DNA from: an uncultured Alphaproteobacteria bacterium
Lineage (GTDB): Bacteria; Pseudomonadota; Alphaproteobacteria; HIMB59; GCA-002718135
Length of the DNA stretch: 24,047 nt
Direction: 5' to 3'
Assembly: GCA_902619055.1 (NCBI GenBank)
Contig: CACNCW010000013.1
Span: forward strand, 1 to 24,047
The notes under the pieces are model-generated. The model saw nothing but the letters and a program-made list of their open reading frames with translations, had not been told where the DNA came from and did no database searches. Shown here piece by piece: positions 22,688-24,047 of the stretch. Numbering within the stretch: position 1 is the first letter of the stretch; each line of letters begins with the position of its first letter. Made by a program: the position numbers and the translations under genes.

Positions 22688-24047
22688 TTATAGACTTTGA
22701 ATACCTAACCCTTCAGTATTTGGAGCAGATTGTATGTTACTTTCTCTTGCTAATTGAAGAGATATGGTTGAACCAACGATAGCGTCCACAGATACAAAAG
22801 GAACAATTTTATTAATATCTCCAATCATATTTTCCACAATATCTCTTTGATCTCTACTAGTCACTGCGGCAATATTATTGTCTTCTGAAGAATTATTTGA
22901 GCTACTTGATGAACTGCTAGAACTAGCTTCAGTGATTGCTGCTGTTACACTCTCGGTAATAGCAGTGCTGCTTGTATCTCTTACATCCATAGCACTACTT
23001 AAATAGCCACTAAGATCATAATCCACTGTTGCATCTTTTGCAGATCCAGCGGTTGACGATGTAAAGCTTGCTGTATTCACCAATGATAGATCACTACCAA
23101 CTAACGTTAATCCTGAAACAGAACCAGTAGTGGAAACAGTCGCCGAGGTATTACCATCATAGGTTTTATCACTAACGCCAGCTCCTGACGCACTAAAGTT
23201 TGCTGATTGTAGTGTTCCTGTTGTAGCCGTAATGGTAGCAAGTTCAATATTCCCCATACTAGCATTTGTAACACCGCTTCCATTATTTAATGTTATATCA
23301 AGATCGCTCGCCGTTAAACTAATCGCCGTCGTCCCATCACTTTCATAGGCTGCTAAAATATCACCAGTTCCACTATCACGCTGGGCACTCACTACATTAT
23401 TACTTGATGTGTCACTCGCAATAATAGCTAAATTACCAGAAGTACTAATCGACTTATTAATATCAACATCACGTCCAGCATGCAGACTTAAGGTTCCTGT
23501 GCCAGTTGTTGTAATGGCTGAGTTAACAGTAATATCACTATTTGCTTGCAACGTCACATTCACATTTGCATCAAGAAGATTTTTTAATTCTGTTGTATTA
23601 ATAATCACATCATCGCTTGACGAGTCCGTATACGAATACCCACCTGATAAAATATTTTCTTTCAGTAAAAGTGCAGCACCATAATCATTATTATCAAAAT
23701 TAGTAGCAGCATCATTATTAAAACCATTATCTCCAGGTGTGCCTATAACTAACAGTTTACCAGTATCATCCATAGACATAGATCCTCCTACGTATTGATC
23801 TTGATAAGTACTATCTGATGTTTTAAAAATACCTGGATTTATTATTTGTTTTACTTCAGGGTTGCCAAAATTAGAATCTGAAAAACCTATTAGATACAGT
23901 CCACTATCATCATCATATCCACGACCACTAACAACTAAACGAGTACCATCACCACTTAAAGCTATTTTAATCTGATGAATAGATGATCCATAGGCGGAAC
24001 GCGTTATTTTTCCAATGCTAGCATGAGAACATGAATAAGCGTAACAA
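22688..24047 (-). CDS. TpsA exoprotein 3, N-terminal part beyond the window edge
   Basis: The open frame enters from the right edge without a stop; about 453 residues are visible. An internal ATG at 23779 is not the real start, because blade sequence continues in frame before it (IALSGDGTRLVVSGRGYDDDSGLYLIGF). Visible parts: a CYAYSC cysteine pair at the edge, about two FG-GAP-like blades (the last with GDNGFNND), the beta-helix segment VTLQANSDI and LHAGRDVDI, a YDG-like domain (DKTYDGNTSATV), a serine-rich linker with a run of nine serines, and the tail VPFVSVDAIVG to GLGIQSL. The C-terminal half is very close to TpsA 2, including 67 identical bases. By analogy the missing part holds the signal peptide, the TPS domain and more blades, and the operon promoter lies further upstream. 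Confidence 0.85.
   Translation of the reverse strand, partial: CYAYSCSHASIGKITRSAYGSSIHQIKIALSGDGTRLVVSGRGYDDDSGLYLIGFSDSNFGNPEVKQIINPGIFKTSDSTYQDQYVGGSMSMDDTGKLLVIGTPGDNGFNNDAATNFDNNDYGAALLLKENILSGGYSYTDSSSDDVIINTTELKNLLDANVNVTLQANSDITVNSAITTTGTGTLSLHAGRDVDINKSISTSGNLAIIASDTSSNNVVSAQRDSGTGDILAAYESDGTTAISLTASDLDITLNNGSGVTNASMGNIELATITATTGTLQSANFSASGAGVSDKTYDGNTSATVSTTGSVSGLTLVGSDLSLVNTASFTSSTAGSAKDATVDYDLSGYLSSAMDVRDTSSTAITESVTAAITEASSSSSSSSSNNSSEDNNIAAVTSRDQRDIVENMIGDINKIVPFVSVDAIVGSTISLQLARESNIQSAPNTEGLGIQSL

Noticed and set aside
23677..23779. ATG at 23779 as the start of a separate 363-residue protein
   Set aside because: In-frame blade sequence continues upstream to the window edge and there is no signal peptide, so it is an internal methionine of TpsA 3.

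Overview
The window comes from an AT-rich, tightly packed genome. Sampled lines read about 30% GC in the left part and nearer 37% in the right part, counted by eye. Genes overlap or lie a few bases apart, and most starts lack a Shine-Dalgarno sequence. A CcrM-type GANTC methyltransferase with its C-terminal recognition domain, an rnhB-ccrM neighbourhood, and uracil-DNA glycosylase and TPR proteins of alphaproteobacterial type point to a streamlined alphaproteobacterium, possibly a free-living SAR11/HIMB59-like lineage. The exact lineage cannot be fixed from the sequence alone.

Left region, 1-10616 (housekeeping). A ligase-associated Lhr-type DEXH helicase (minus, cut by the left edge) diverges with zero spacing from a ligase-associated beta-lactamase-fold exonuclease. 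The exonuclease overlaps an ATP-dependent DNA ligase, so three parts of a known bacterial repair cassette are present. Next come ispE and an exported TPR protein (minus), then a plus-strand run of family-4-like uracil-DNA glycosylase, soluble lytic transglycosylase, moaB and rnhB. A 252-base gap follows. It holds a probable small RNA of about 87 nt with a CCUCCC hairpin loop and a strong terminator, then three GATTC (GANTC) sites in 54 bases just before ccrM, and a possible 35-codon upstream frame whose stop overlaps the ccrM start.

Right region, 10613-24047 (all minus strand). This is a two-partner secretion locus. Transcription enters from beyond the right edge through three tandem, paralogous TpsA exoproteins (one cut by the edge, then 1240 and 1776 residues), a TpsB outer-membrane transporter, and an orphan LivK-like periplasmic binding protein. 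Junctions are 6, 6, 0 and 6 bases. Each TpsA combines a haemagglutination-type secretion domain, a run of FG-GAP_2-like beta-propeller blades (12 in one, 6 in another) placed between two beta-helix segments, a YDG-like domain and a conserved tail. By inference the exoproteins are secreted through the single visible TpsB and act as surface adhesins or ligand binders. The blade arrays, the central cysteine pairs, the missing TpsB arginine and the tandem duplication make this the most distinctive part of the window.

No tRNA, rRNA, insertion sequence, integrase or CRISPR array was found.
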